A stretch of DNA of 64,000 nucleotides from an uncultured Bacteroidota bacterium (GCA_902618245.1 CACMZR010000004.1:62001-126000); one strand, 5' to 3'; counted from the first letter of the stretch, positions 9,826-20,225 are shown. Numbers and translations: made by a program. Notes: generated from the sequence alone by a model not told the origin.

Positions 9826-12378
9826 TTAGAAAGGATAATTAATACCAATATTAAGTACCGCATTTCTAATATTAAATTCTGAAAACCAACGTTGGTTATT
9901 TTCCAGAGCAGGATTGTAAGTTTTAAAACCTGTATCAAATCTAAAAACAAAAAAGTCAAAATCGTACCTAAACCCAAAACCAGAACCAATTGCTAGTTCA
10001 CCCAAGTCCTTTAGACTTGAAAAATTCATACTATCATCGTCAACATCATCCAACAAATTCCAAATATTTCCTATATCGATGAAAAATCCTCCGTTTAATG
10101 GTCCACTTATGGGAAACCGATATTCAAGGTTGAAAGCTAATTTAAAATTAGCTTCATTGAATTCATTAATATTATTACTGCTTCCCGGGCCTAATTCGTA
10201 TGCTCTCCAAGCCCTATTATCATTTGCGCCTCCAGAAAAAAATGAACGAGCAAAAGGAACATTTGATGAATTGCCATATGGAATTGCAATTCCTGAAAAT
10301 GCATGAAATGCAAATATTCGTTCCCTCCCGAATGACCAATGTTTAATATAATCTACTTCTGTTTTAATATATTGCGATGGACTAACTCCTCCAAGTGTAT
10401 AATTATTTAATTCATTCTGTTTCCCATTAATACTTTTTAAAAAGAGTTTCAAAATGTTGCCAACCCAATCAATTTTCCATCTGAATTGATAAAAGTTTTC
10501 ATCAAAAATACTCTCTTGATTATTGATATTTAAACTAAAGGAAGATCCTAATATTAAATTGTTTGCAGTTAATCTGTCATAACGTTCTTTTAAAGTGTTA
10601 ACACTTTTGTACTCTTCGTCTTCTAACGTTAGATTAGTTTCACCATTCAGGACATCAAAAATAAAATTATTTACACCATCTGGAATACCTAGATTACCTT
10701 CAATATCAAATATTGATTCATCTGAGCTGATATATTTTGCGATTGTATTTAGTCTATCGTAAGAATTTCTATAGACATTGAAGTAATTCGAAATATTTCT
10801 ATTATTTATAAATTCAAGATCAATTAGTTTAAACTGCATCCTTTTTTTATTATTTGGTTTCCAATCAAATTGATAATTTACTTTAAAAAATTGTTTATCT
10901 AAACCAACATTTTCCTGAAGACTTGATCCTAAAATAATCTCGGTTTTTGGATACATTGATGCTGGAAATAGATCATTTTTAAAAGTTGGGAGAAGTAATC
11001 TAGATACACTCAATTTTATGTCAGCGCCTAATTCAAAAATATTAAAGAATTGATCACCAGTCCTTGAGATATCTCCTGACGCCCCCAAAGTATTTTTAAT
11101 GTTTATTTCTAAAAGTTCTGCACCTTGAAAAATATTTCTTATACCCAAACCTCCACCTGCACCTATACCAAAATCTTGAATATTTGAATGTGATAAATCC
11201 AAATCAAAACCCAATGAAAATCTTTCTCTAGGATTCAGAAGAATTGTTGTATTAAGTTCAGTATCGTTGTCTTCAAGCAATGTGTAATTAATATTTGGAT
11301 ATTTAAAATTTTTTAAACTTGTGAAATAACGATAGGTTGAATTTCTGTCTAAATCACTATAAAATTTCCCCTTTTTTAAGGTAATTCCAGAAGTAATAGC
11401 TTTAGGATTATATTTTAATTTCCCTTTGCTAAATATATTAAAACCTCTGTAAGTAATTGAGTCGTTATATTCTGCAAGATTTGTAATTTGATTTTTATTA
11501 TTTATAAAGATTGAAACATCTTTTATTTTGTGTTTTTTATATGGTAATCTGATTATAGAATCCTCTATGCGCTTTTGAATATTTGAAATCTTAATATTTA
11601 TAGGAATTTTTAAATCCTTACCTGTACTATCTATTGAAGCTATAAATTGAATACTATTTTGTTGAAAGTTGTATACACCATTGTTGCGAAATATTGTAAA
11701 TAATCGTTCTCTTTCATCCTCAAATTTTTTTATTTCAAAGGGGTCTCCCATTTTAATAATTTGGTCTTTCAAATTTTCTTTATACAGAATATATAGTTCT
11801 GGGGATTCAATGGATGCTTTAATTGAATCAATTAAATATCTCTTTTTAGGTTTGATTATGTACTTTAAAACCAGATTTTTTTTATTTAGTTTTTCAGTTT
11901 CTGAATCTACCTCTACATTAAAATATCCCAAATTTTTATAATATTGAACTATATTATCTTTCGATATCTTAACATCTAAGCTATCATAGACTGCTGGAGC
12001 TTCTCCTGTTTTTTTTAGCCAATTATTAAATTTAACTGCATAGTTGTTTAAGGCCAATATTTGTTTGTCTGTAATCCAATTTTCTAATCTTTTTCTTCTT
12101 TTCTCTTTTTTATTTAACCATTTTTTGAATTGACCCTCAGGATCAGGATGTGAGGTTTCATAAAGAATTTTTTTAAGTGGTATGCCTAAAATTTTTTTAT
12201 TTGATTTTGTTTTTATCACAAAATTTATCGGATTATTTTTTAAAATAATCCCATCTTCATATATTTCATTTCTATCAATTATGTACTCTGAGCTTTTGAA
12301 AAAACGTGTACCAGAACAACTTTCAAAAAGTAATGTAAGGAAAAATAGATTGACTAATTTTGTCAAAAATTTATGCAC
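9826..12378 (-). CDS. BamA/TamA-family surface antigen, lipoprotein form (TamL-like)
   Basis: Lipobox-like LLFESCSGTRFF, POTRA-like N-terminus, C-terminal barrel (NLEYRFPISGPLNGGFFIDIGNIW..GFGFRYDFDFFVFRFDTGF). Confidence 0.85.
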   Translation of the reverse strand: MHKFLTKLVNLFFLTLLFESCSGTRFFKSSEYIIDRNEIYEDGIILKNNPINFVIKTKSNKKILGIPLKKILYETSHPDPEGQFKKWLNKKEKRRKRLENWITDKQILALNNYAVKFNNWLKKTGEAPAVYDSLDVKISKDNIVQYYKNLGYFNVEVDSETEKLNKKNLVLKYIIKPKKRYLIDSIKASIESPELYILYKENLKDQIIKMGDPFEIKKFEDERERLFTIFRNNGVYNFQQNSIQFIASIDSTGKDLKIPINIKISNIQKRIEDSIIRLPYKKHKIKDVSIFINNKNQITNLAEYNDSITYRGFNIFSKGKLKYNPKAITSGITLKKGKFYSDLDRNSTYRYFTSLKNFKYPNINYTLLEDNDTELNTTILLNPRERFSLGFDLDLSHSNIQDFGIGAGGGLGIRNIFQGAELLEINIKNTLGASGDISRTGDQFFNIFELGADIKLSVSRLLLPTFKNDLFPASMYPKTEIILGSSLQENVGLDKQFFKVNYQFDWKPNNKKRMQFKLIDLEFINNRNISNYFNVYRNSYDRLNTIAKYISSDESIFDIEGNLGIPDGVNNFIFDVLNGETNLTLEDEEYKSVNTLKERYDRLTANNLILGSSFSLNINNQESIFDENFYQFRWKIDWVGNILKLFLKSINGKQNELNNYTLGGVSPSQYIKTEVDYIKHWSFGRERIFAFHAFSGIAIPYGNSSNVPFARSFFSGGANDNRAWRAYELGPGSSNNINEFNEANFKLAFNLEYRFPISGPLNGGFFIDIGNIWNLLDDVDDDSMNFSSLKDLGELAIGSGFGFRYDFDFFVFRFDTGFKTYNPALENNQRWFSEFNIRNAVLNIGINYPF

Positions 12379-12399
12379 TAAATGTTATGTTTTATAAAT

Positions 12400-12407
12400 C
12401 AAAAATA
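12400..12407 (-). promoter_or_regulatory. Candidate -7 element (TATTTTTG) upstream of the TamL-like gene
   Basis: CAAAAATA on + strand, 21 nt upstream of the start at 12378; no well-spaced -33 TTTG. Confidence 0.35.
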
Positions 12408-12417
12408 AGTCATTTTT

Positions 12418-13131
12418 ATGGTGAGTAAGAATCAACTTAAACAAATACTTAAATTGAAGCATAAAAAATATCGTACAAGATTAGGATATTTTGTTGCTGA
12501 AGGTGAAAAAATAGTTAATGATCTAATTAATTCTTCATGGCATGCTCAATCATTATATTCATTGGAAGATAATTTTCATCCAAAAGCTATTAAAATTGAT
12601 TCTTCGGTAATGAAAAAAATTTCCCATTTAAAAACTCCAAGCCCAGTACTAGGTGTTTTTAAAATACCCAATAAAGTAAAGACTAAACCAAGCTTACTGA
12701 CTATAGCAATTGATAAATTAATTGATCCAGGAAATTTGGGCTCTATAATTCGTCTTTGTGATTGGTTTGGAGTTAATGAATTAGTTTGTAGTTCGGACAC
12801 TGTTGATTGTTATAACTCTAAAGTAATCCAGTCTAGTATGGGTTCTATAGCAAGAGTTAGGTGTAATTATCAGTCCAACTTAGACGGTTATTTAAAATCA
12901 CTTGAAAAGCCTATTTTTGGAGCTACATTAAATGGTAAGTCTATATATAAAAAAAAACTTCCTTTCAAAGCTATATATGTCTTTGGAAATGAATCAAATG
13001 GGATTTCAGATTCCATAAATGAAATTATTGACGAAAAACTTACAATACCTAACCAAAGGTTAACACAAGGGGCAAATAGTTTAAATGTAGCTACATCAGC
13101 AGCTATTTTCTTAAGTGAAATTTTTAGATAG
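12418..13131 (+). CDS. TrmH/SpoU-family RNA methyltransferase
   Basis: IDKLIDPGNLGSIIRLCDWFG, VFGNESNGIS, IPNQRLTQGANSLNVATSAAIFLSE. Confidence 0.93.
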   Translation: MVSKNQLKQILKLKHKKYRTRLGYFVAEGEKIVNDLINSSWHAQSLYSLEDNFHPKAIKIDSSVMKKISHLKTPSPVLGVFKIPNKVKTKPSLLTIAIDKLIDPGNLGSIIRLCDWFGVNELVCSSDTVDCYNSKVIQSSMGSIARVRCNYQSNLDGYLKSLEKPIFGATLNGKSIYKKKLPFKAIYVFGNESNGISDSINEIIDEKLTIPNQRLTQGANSLNVATSAAIFLSEIFR

Positions 13132-13137
13132 GTTTAA

Positions 13138-13881
13138 TTATTCAAATGTTATAATTAATGATAATCCTCTACTAAACATGTTAATTACATTTTTTGTCCA
13201 AGGACTTTCTTCTGAGGCATCTTGAACCAATTCGTTTTGTAGTGAAAAAATACCTCTTAATGATGGAGAAAATTTGAAGTAGTACAAATAAAATTCGAAA
13301 CCTAGCCCTAATTCATAGTTATAACTTTTTGTGGTAGTTCTGAAAACATTACTTGCATTATCATCACTATTATTTTCATTACTTGAAAGATTAAAATCTG
13401 TTGAGACACCTGCTAGTATAAAAGGACGAAAATTATTAATTCTTTTTGCATTAATTTTTAAATATAAGGGTAAATGGATATAAGTTGATTTGATTTCTCG
13501 GAACCTGTCTGATTCCCTTGTAAACTCTACATATTCTGGATATATTAAATCTCTTTGGTTGTAATAAAGCCCAGGTTCAAATCTTAAATTAAGGAATTTA
13601 TTAATTCTTAAATCTCCTATAAGTCCAACATTAAACCCTTTATTTTGATTTACTGTGATATCGTTATACATCAATTCTTCATAATATGAATCGATATATT
13701 CGAATTTAAAATCATATTGATTTGTACCTAAAAAATATCCATAGTGCAAAGTCTTGTTGTCAAAATTTGGAAGATTAATTATTTTTTCTTTTACCTCTGG
13801 ATATTGGGCAATAGAAAATTGCGTGACAAAAAACACAATCAACTTATATAAATAGAATTTATTTTTTTGATTTTTTCGCAA
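13138..13881 (-). CDS. porT: PorT-family outer membrane beta-barrel protein (type IX secretion/gliding)
   Basis: Signal peptide ending SIAQ; RFEPGLYYNQRDLIYP and GLGFEFYLYYFKFSPSLRG typical of PorT; next to trmH and the TamL-like gene. Confidence 0.82.
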   Translation of the reverse strand: MRKNQKNKFYLYKLIVFFVTQFSIAQYPEVKEKIINLPNFDNKTLHYGYFLGTNQYDFKFEYIDSYYEELMYNDITVNQNKGFNVGLIGDLRINKFLNLRFEPGLYYNQRDLIYPEYVEFTRESDRFREIKSTYIHLPLYLKINAKRINNFRPFILAGVSTDFNLSSNENNSDDNASNVFRTTTKSYNYELGLGFEFYLYYFKFSPSLRGIFSLQNELVQDASEESPWTKNVINMFSRGLSLIITFE

Positions 13882-14155
13882 AACAAATTAAAGCTTTCAC
13901 TTGTTTTTTTAGATTAACTTTCTCATTTATAAACCTAATTTTTATAAAAATATTGTGATTTCATAAGTATTATTTTCAATAGTTTTATGCTGTCTCCGTA
14001 ATTATTATTTTGAGACCTTCTTTATTGATATTTTATTTAAATCTGATAACTTTTTGTAAATACATTTTTAATGATTTTTAGAAAAGTTTAGAAAGATCGT
14101 TTTATAAGGGCAGATCTAATATTCGTATATTTACAAACTTTTTGGATAAATATTT

Positions 14156-15505
14156 ATGAAAATAATTATTGCTGGAGGGGGTGAGGTTGGTTTCCATCTA
14201 GCTAAACTCCTTTCATACGAGTCATTGGATATTACTTTAATAGATACTGACAAAGACAGATTAAATTATGCAGAATCACACTTGGATATTCGTGCTATTC
14301 GTGGCGATGCAATGTCTTTAAAATTAATGCAAGAAGCTCAAGTTGATACTTCAGATTTATTTATCGCAGTAACAGCAGAAGAGGCCACAAATATTACTAT
14401 ATGTGCTTTAGCAAAACAGTTGGGCAGTAAAAGGACCATAGCTAGAATATCTAATTTTGAGCTGATTAAGGCTCAAGATTTAATAAGCCTTCAAAACATT
14501 GGTGTCGACGAACTAATTTCACCTGAAGAATTAGCTGCTGAAGAAATACAGCAATTACTTGATCAGTCTGCTTTTTCAAATAGTTATGAATTTGAGGGAG
14601 GAGCATTAACTTTAATAGGAACTAGATTAGAAGATGAGGTCCCATTTGTTGGCAACACTGTTAAGGAAGCTGCTTCCATATTTTCAGATGTCCATTTTAT
14701 GCCAGTAGCAGTTCAAAGAAAAGGAAAACAAACTACTATTATACCAAGAGGTGACACGGTATTTGAAGTTGGTGATACAGTATTTTTTATTACATCAAAA
14801 GAAGGTGTAGAAGAAATTTACAAGCTAACAGGGAAAACAAAAACCTCAATAAAAAACATAATGATACTTGGAGGAGGCAGAATAGGATTCAATACTGCGA
14901 GAGAATTGTGTGAAAAAAAATTTAATGTAAGTCTTATAGAAAAGAATAAGGAAAAAGCATTTGAGATTTCAGAGCTATTACCAAATGCTCTAATTATTCA
15001 TGGAGATGGAAGAAATGCTGAATTATTAGATGAGGAAAATCTTTCATCAATGGATGCCTTTATATCTGTAACAGAAAATTCAGAGACCAATATAATGAGT
15101 TGTTTAATGGCCCATTCCAAAAAAGTAAAAAAAACCATTGCGCTAGTAGAAAACATGGATTATTTTCAACTCTCGCATTCGATTGGCATTGACACCCTAA
15201 TTAATAAAAAATTACTTACTGCAAATACCATTTTTAGATACGTCAGAAAAGGGGATGTTGTGGACATGAAAACTTTAAATAATTTAAATGTTGAAATTTT
15301 GGAATTTGTTGTTAATCCAAATTCCAAAGTGGCGAATTATAAAATAAAAGATATTGATTTTCCGAGAACGGCAATAATTGGCGGCGTTATAAAAGAGGGA
15401 AAGGGAGTTACAGCTTTAGGTGATTATCAAATTATTCCTGGAGATCGAATTGTTGTTTGTTGTCTGCCAAGATCAATTAAGCGAATTGAACGCTTATTTT
15501 TGTGA
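14156..15505 (+). CDS. trkA: Trk potassium transporter peripheral protein TrkA
   Basis: Two Rossmann RCK-N motifs (IIAGGGEVGFHLAKLL; MILGGGRIGFNTAREL) and RCK-C domains. Confidence 0.95.
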   Translation: MKIIIAGGGEVGFHLAKLLSYESLDITLIDTDKDRLNYAESHLDIRAIRGDAMSLKLMQEAQVDTSDLFIAVTAEEATNITICALAKQLGSKRTIARISNFELIKAQDLISLQNIGVDELISPEELAAEEIQQLLDQSAFSNSYEFEGGALTLIGTRLEDEVPFVGNTVKEAASIFSDVHFMPVAVQRKGKQTTIIPRGDTVFEVGDTVFFITSKEGVEEIYKLTGKTKTSIKNIMILGGGRIGFNTARELCEKKFNVSLIEKNKEKAFEISELLPNALIIHGDGRNAELLDEENLSSMDAFISVTENSETNIMSCLMAHSKKVKKTIALVENMDYFQLSHSIGIDTLINKKLLTANTIFRYVRKGDVVDMKTLNNLNVEILEFVVNPNSKVANYKIKDIDFPRTAIIGGVIKEGKGVTALGDYQIIPGDRIVVCCLPRSIKRIERLFL

Positions 15506-15508
15506 TTT

Positions 15509-16996
15509 ATGTATAATTATTTCAATTACAAAATCGTAGTTTTTTTAATGGGAGTTTTGTTACTTGTAAATGGTGGCTTTATGTTGGTCTCTTCATTAAT
15601 AAGTTTGTTGTCTAATGATGGTTTTGTCAAAGAGATTACAACTTCCTCTTTTATTGTTCTTTTAATAGGGTTTGTTTTTTTATTTTTTGGAAGGAGATAT
15701 GAAAAGCAGATTCAAAAACGGGAAGGGTATTTAATTGTTACTCTAGGTTGGATTTTAATGGCTCTAACAGGAACCATACCCTATATTATGACGGGTGTAA
15801 TCCCACAATTTACCTCAAGTTTTTTTGAAACAATGTCAGGTTACACTACAACTGGAGCAACTATTATAGATAAACTAGATTCTTTACCTAAAGGAATTTT
15901 ATTTTGGCGCACAACTACTCATTGGATCGGTGGAATGGGAATAATTGTGCTTGCAATCGCTATCCTTCCTTTTCTAGGCATAGGTGGAACTCAACTATTT
16001 TCGGCAGAAGCTCCCGGACCCGCTAGTGACAAATTGCATCCAAGAATAACAGATACTGCTAAACGTTTGTGGTTAATTTATTTGACTTACACAATTGTTC
16101 AAACAATTTTATTATATGGTGCTGGGATGACAATTTTTGATGCTGTAAATCACGCTATGAGTACAATTTCAACAGGGGGATTTTCTACAAAAAGCGAGAG
16201 CATTGCTTTTTGGAATGATAAACCATTAATTCAATACATAATCATAATATTTATGTTTTTAGCAGGAACTAATTTCGTTTTAAGCTATTTTGCTTTTACT
16301 AAGAAATTCCAAAAGATTTTTCAAGATGAGGAATTTAAGCTTTACTCTCGCTTTATAATTTTTTTCTCTTTACTTGTGATTATTTTTATTTTATTATCTC
16401 AAAATCTTCCTAATGATTCAGTTTTAAATATAATAGAACCTACAATACGTAATGCAATATTTCAGGTAGTCTCAATCATAACAACGACTGGATTTGTAAC
16501 CTATGATTTTACCCAATGGGCACCAATAGTGACAATAATATTTTTTGGACTCATGTTTTTAGGAGGATCATCTGGATCAACCTCTGGTGGTGTAAAGATA
16601 GTTCGCCATATGTTGATGATTAAAACAGGTTTTTTAGAATTTAAAAGAGCATTACATCCAAATGCAATTATTCAGTCTAGGTATAACAATAAAACCGTCA
16701 GTGAGTCAATCTCTTTAAATATTTTGGGTTTTTTTATTTTATATATGTTGAGTTTTATCGTGGGATCCATAGGTTTTGGAATTCTTGGTACAGATTTTGA
16801 ATCTTCTTTAGGATTAGCTGCTTCAACCTTAGGTAATATAGGCCCTGCCTTAGGTTCTTACGGACCTAGCCATAGTTATGCATCACTTTCTGAAATAGGT
16901 AAATTGTGGGCAACTTTCTTAATGTTGTTAGGTCGTCTAGAACTATTTACTGTACTAATATTATTCTCACCATTTTTTTGGAAGAAGAATTATTAA
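15509..16996 (+). CDS. trkH: Trk potassium transporter membrane protein TrkH
   Basis: Pore motifs TMSGYTTTGAT, AMSTISTGGFST, IITTTGFVTYDF, STLGNIGPALGSYGP. Confidence 0.95.
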   Translation: MYNYFNYKIVVFLMGVLLLVNGGFMLVSSLISLLSNDGFVKEITTSSFIVLLIGFVFLFFGRRYEKQIQKREGYLIVTLGWILMALTGTIPYIMTGVIPQFTSSFFETMSGYTTTGATIIDKLDSLPKGILFWRTTTHWIGGMGIIVLAIAILPFLGIGGTQLFSAEAPGPASDKLHPRITDTAKRLWLIYLTYTIVQTILLYGAGMTIFDAVNHAMSTISTGGFSTKSESIAFWNDKPLIQYIIIIFMFLAGTNFVLSYFAFTKKFQKIFQDEEFKLYSRFIIFFSLLVIIFILLSQNLPNDSVLNIIEPTIRNAIFQVVSIITTTGFVTYDFTQWAPIVTIIFFGLMFLGGSSGSTSGGVKIVRHMLMIKTGFLEFKRALHPNAIIQSRYNNKTVSESISLNILGFFILYMLSFIVGSIGFGILGTDFESSLGLAASTLGNIGPALGSYGPSHSYASLSEIGKLWATFLMLLGRLELFTVLILFSPFFWKKNY

Positions 16997-17017
16997 GAAT
17001 ATTTAAAGTAACAATTA

Positions 17018-17749
17018 TTAAATTCTTTGTCTTACTATTTCAAATAAAGTTATACCGCAAGCAACTGAAACATTTAAAGAGTTAATCTCTTTCTGCATTG
17101 GTATACTTGCATGACTATCTATTATTTCAAGTAGTCCTTTCGAAATTCCTTTTTCCTCAGAACCCAAAACAATAGCGATAGGAACATTTAAGGGTTTATT
17201 ATAAATTTTCTCTTCGGCTTTTTCAGTAATTGCAACAACAGAAACTTCATTAGCTTCAAGGGTATAAATTACATCTTTAAGATTTTTCACTTTGGATATT
17301 GGTATATGAAAAATATTACCTGCTGAAGTTTTAACAACATCTCCATTTAGAGGAGCACTATTACTAATAGGTGTAAACACAGCATCTACACCTGCAGCAA
17401 CTGATGAACGTATAATAGCTCCAAAATTATGAACATCCGTTATAGAGTCTAATAAAACAAAAACTGGTAATTCTTTTTTTTCTAAAATCTCTTCAATTAG
17501 TGGCTCCATTTCAAATGTTTTAATTGAAGAAATTCTAGCAACAGCTCGTTGATGATTTTTTTTTGATAATTGTTCCAACTTTTCTTCTGGTACGAAACTA
17601 AATGGAATAGTTTTAGATTTTAGAGTGTAAATTAATCTATCGTAAAGTTTACTTTTACCTCCCTTTAATAGCCAAACTTTTTCAATGGGTGTATCTGACT
17701 TAATTGCCTCTAGGATAGAATGTATTCCAAATACATTAGTTGTTTTCAT
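17018..17749 (-). CDS. rlmB: 23S rRNA (guanosine-2'-O-)-methyltransferase RlmB
   Basis: VFGIHSILEAIKS, LLDSITDVHNFGAIIRSS, IVLGSEEKGIS, SIPMQKEINSLNVSVACGITLFE. Confidence 0.93.
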   Translation of the reverse strand: MKTTNVFGIHSILEAIKSDTPIEKVWLLKGGKSKLYDRLIYTLKSKTIPFSFVPEEKLEQLSKKNHQRAVARISSIKTFEMEPLIEEILEKKELPVFVLLDSITDVHNFGAIIRSSVAAGVDAVFTPISNSAPLNGDVVKTSAGNIFHIPISKVKNLKDVIYTLEANEVSVVAITEKAEEKIYNKPLNVPIAIVLGSEEKGISKGLLEIIDSHASIPMQKEINSLNVSVACGITLFEIVRQRI

Positions 17750-17841
17750 TTTGTAAAAATAACTAATTCTTTAAGGGCAATAAAAAACAATAAATTTTAA
17801 AGAGTTGATTTTTTCTAACTTCTTTCATAATTTGAGAATGT

Positions 17842-19278
17842 ATGAAAAGAAAATTTATTTATTTTTTATCTCATTGCTTAAATTTTTTAGTAATATTTTC
17901 ATTTTTAAGTTGTTCATCTGAACCAATAATAAAATCTAAATCTCTTGTATCAATTAATTTCAAAATCCAAGGGAATGGTAAAGTAAAACCCGAATTAGGC
18001 ACGTATGACATAAATAGCAGAGTTGTTTTTAAAGCTACACCAGATTCAGGGTATTATTTTGATCGTTGGAAAGGATTCCCTGAAGATTTGGAACAAGAAG
18101 AATTTGAATTTGTTCTAACTGACGATTTAAATTTAACTGCAATTTTTTTGCCTATTCCTGAATTGAGTAGTGAGATAAAAATCTATAATCCAAAAAAAAT
18201 TGACCCCAATCCTATTTTTATTATTGAAAATGGAGGGGATAGGGCATATTTGACTGATAAGACAGGAGAGAAACTGAATGTATGGAATTTTGATTCAAAA
18301 CTAGGGAATGATTTAGAATTAATTAAAGATGGCAGTTTGATCGGACTTTTTAAATCAGATAATGTATTCTTTTCATTTGGTGGATATGGTGGAATTGTTA
18401 AAAAATTTAACCCAAGTGGAATATTAGAGTGGCAATACGAAGTAAATAACGAAAATGAACTTGCACATCATGATTTTGAGATTTTACCTAACGGAAATGT
18501 TTTGTTACTAGTTTGGGAGCGATTTACAGAAGAACAAGCAATAAATTTTGGGTTTAATGGAACTGGAGAAATTTTTCTAGAAAAAATTATTGAAATTAAT
18601 CCTAATAATGATTCTGTGGTATGGGAATGGAGGAGTGTAGACCACTTAATTCAGGATTTTGATTCAATCAAACCTAATTATGGTAAAATATCAGAATACC
18701 CTCAAAAAATAGATCTTAATTATAATCAAATTGAAAATGGAGATTTAATGCATGCCAACGGACTGTACTATGACAGAAAAAAAAATTTGATATTATTAAG
18801 TGTAAATTTTTATAGTGAGATTTGGGCTATTCCTCATCAATATGATACCGAGGTTACTAAAACTGAAAAAGGAGATTTGGCTTTTCGTTTTGGTAATCCA
18901 AATGCTTTTGATTCTTCCGGTGAACGCATATTTTTCAATAATCATCATCCTAATATTGTTTCTCTTCATCCAGAAAGCCTAGATAATTTTTTGATTTACA
19001 TGAACGGATCAAAAAATAAACAGTCCGCAGTATATGAATTTGCCTTTCCTCCAAAATTTGAAACAGACCCTAAAGATTGGTTACAGCCAGAATTAGTTTG
19101 GCAATTTTCTGATGTTGATTTATTTAGTGCTAAACTATCTGGATGTATACGTCTACCCAATGGGAATACATTAATTTGTGAAGGTGATTATGGATATTGG
19201 GAGGTAACAAAAGACAAAGAAGTTGTTTGGAAGTATAAAGGAGATACTTCTTTTTGGAGAGGATACGTTTATCCGTAG
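17842..19278 (+). CDS. Arylsulfotransferase (ASST)-like lipoprotein with N-terminal InlB-type beta repeat
   Basis: Lipobox FSFLSCSSEP; GNGKVKPELGTYDINSRVVFKATPDSGYYFDRWKG; ASST-like LAHHDFEILPNGNVLLLVWE, IIEINPNNDSVVWEWRS, SGCIRLPNGNTLICEGDYGYWEVTKDKEVVWKY. Confidence 0.75.
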   Translation: MKRKFIYFLSHCLNFLVIFSFLSCSSEPIIKSKSLVSINFKIQGNGKVKPELGTYDINSRVVFKATPDSGYYFDRWKGFPEDLEQEEFEFVLTDDLNLTAIFLPIPELSSEIKIYNPKKIDPNPIFIIENGGDRAYLTDKTGEKLNVWNFDSKLGNDLELIKDGSLIGLFKSDNVFFSFGGYGGIVKKFNPSGILEWQYEVNNENELAHHDFEILPNGNVLLLVWERFTEEQAINFGFNGTGEIFLEKIIEINPNNDSVVWEWRSVDHLIQDFDSIKPNYGKISEYPQKIDLNYNQIENGDLMHANGLYYDRKKNLILLSVNFYSEIWAIPHQYDTEVTKTEKGDLAFRFGNPNAFDSSGERIFFNNHHPNIVSLHPESLDNFLIYMNGSKNKQSAVYEFAFPPKFETDPKDWLQPELVWQFSDVDLFSAKLSGCIRLPNGNTLICEGDYGYWEVTKDKEVVWKYKGDTSFWRGYVYP

Positions 19279-19335
19279 AACGGATTACAAAGCTTTGATT
19301 TAAAGGGCTAACTAAGAATACTTATTCTAATATAT

Positions 19336-20217
19336 CTACTGACAAATGCTTAATATCTTTTCTCCGCCAGGCCCGTTGGCTTCATTGAAACTGTCTTGGC
19401 CTCTTGACCCATCAAGTTTTGTATAGGATATAGTATATGAAGTTTCTTCAGGGTATCTACCTACGATCCACTCCCACTTCATATTTGTGGCATTTGAAGG
19501 TATTGTGACCGTTGAATATCCTGAATTATCGTCACCTGTGTAAGCTTCTAAAGTTTTGTTTATTTCTATCCCACTTGTGTAGGGGCTTGGAATTGCAAAA
19601 AAATAAATTTGTCCGTCGACAGTTAGTTTTAGTCTGCTATCCTGCCATCCATCACCATATGAATCCTGCATTTTTATCTTATAAACTCCAGGTATGGCGG
19701 ATCCGTCAACTACATTACACAGAACAATTTTATTATAAACAAATGGTGAAGAAAAATACGAACCTGTCATAGATCCAGTTACTTCATCTTCAGAATATGA
19801 CTTTCCATTACTAAGATTCAATTGAAGTCTTATTTTAACAGTACTACCGCCGATGAATCCAATTTGATTTTTGACATCTGTGAGAGGAATTCTAAGTATA
19901 GTTCTAGGAAGTCCAGTAGGTCCTATAGAAAATTCAGAAGGCTGTATAGTTTTATATAGAATTTCAGCACTACCATCCACTGATATATAAACTTCGACAT
20001 TTTCCATCAAATTACCATTTTCAGCATCGTGTTCTTCAAATTCTAATTCAAATATTGAATTACTTTGATCATAGAAATTATAGTCGCCGTTAGTACCAAT
20101 AGTCCTAATTACTGCTCCTTTTTCAAAGTTTTCAAGAACAAAGTTAACCGTATTGTCGGGGCTTTCACATGTGTAAAATAAAATTACAATAGTTATGAGT
20201 GATATTAATTTTTTCAT
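19336..20217 (-). CDS. Surface lipoprotein in SusE position, with DSYGDGW motif
   Basis: Lipoprotein signal ILFYTCESPDN; GVYKIKMQDSYGDGWQDSRLKLTVDG; 8 nt downstream of susD. Confidence 0.65.
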   Translation of the reverse strand: MKKLISLITIVILFYTCESPDNTVNFVLENFEKGAVIRTIGTNGDYNFYDQSNSIFELEFEEHDAENGNLMENVEVYISVDGSAEILYKTIQPSEFSIGPTGLPRTILRIPLTDVKNQIGFIGGSTVKIRLQLNLSNGKSYSEDEVTGSMTGSYFSSPFVYNKIVLCNVVDGSAIPGVYKIKMQDSYGDGWQDSRLKLTVDGQIYFFAIPSPYTSGIEINKTLEAYTGDDNSGYSTVTIPSNATNMKWEWIVGRYPEETSYTISYTKLDGSRGQDSFNEANGPGGEKILSICQ

Positions 20218-20225
20218 ATTTATGT

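Noticed and set aside
14060-14155. Possible -7 promoter TATATTTA upstream of trkA
   Set aside because: Last base of the consensus is mismatched and no -33 TTTG at proper spacing was found.
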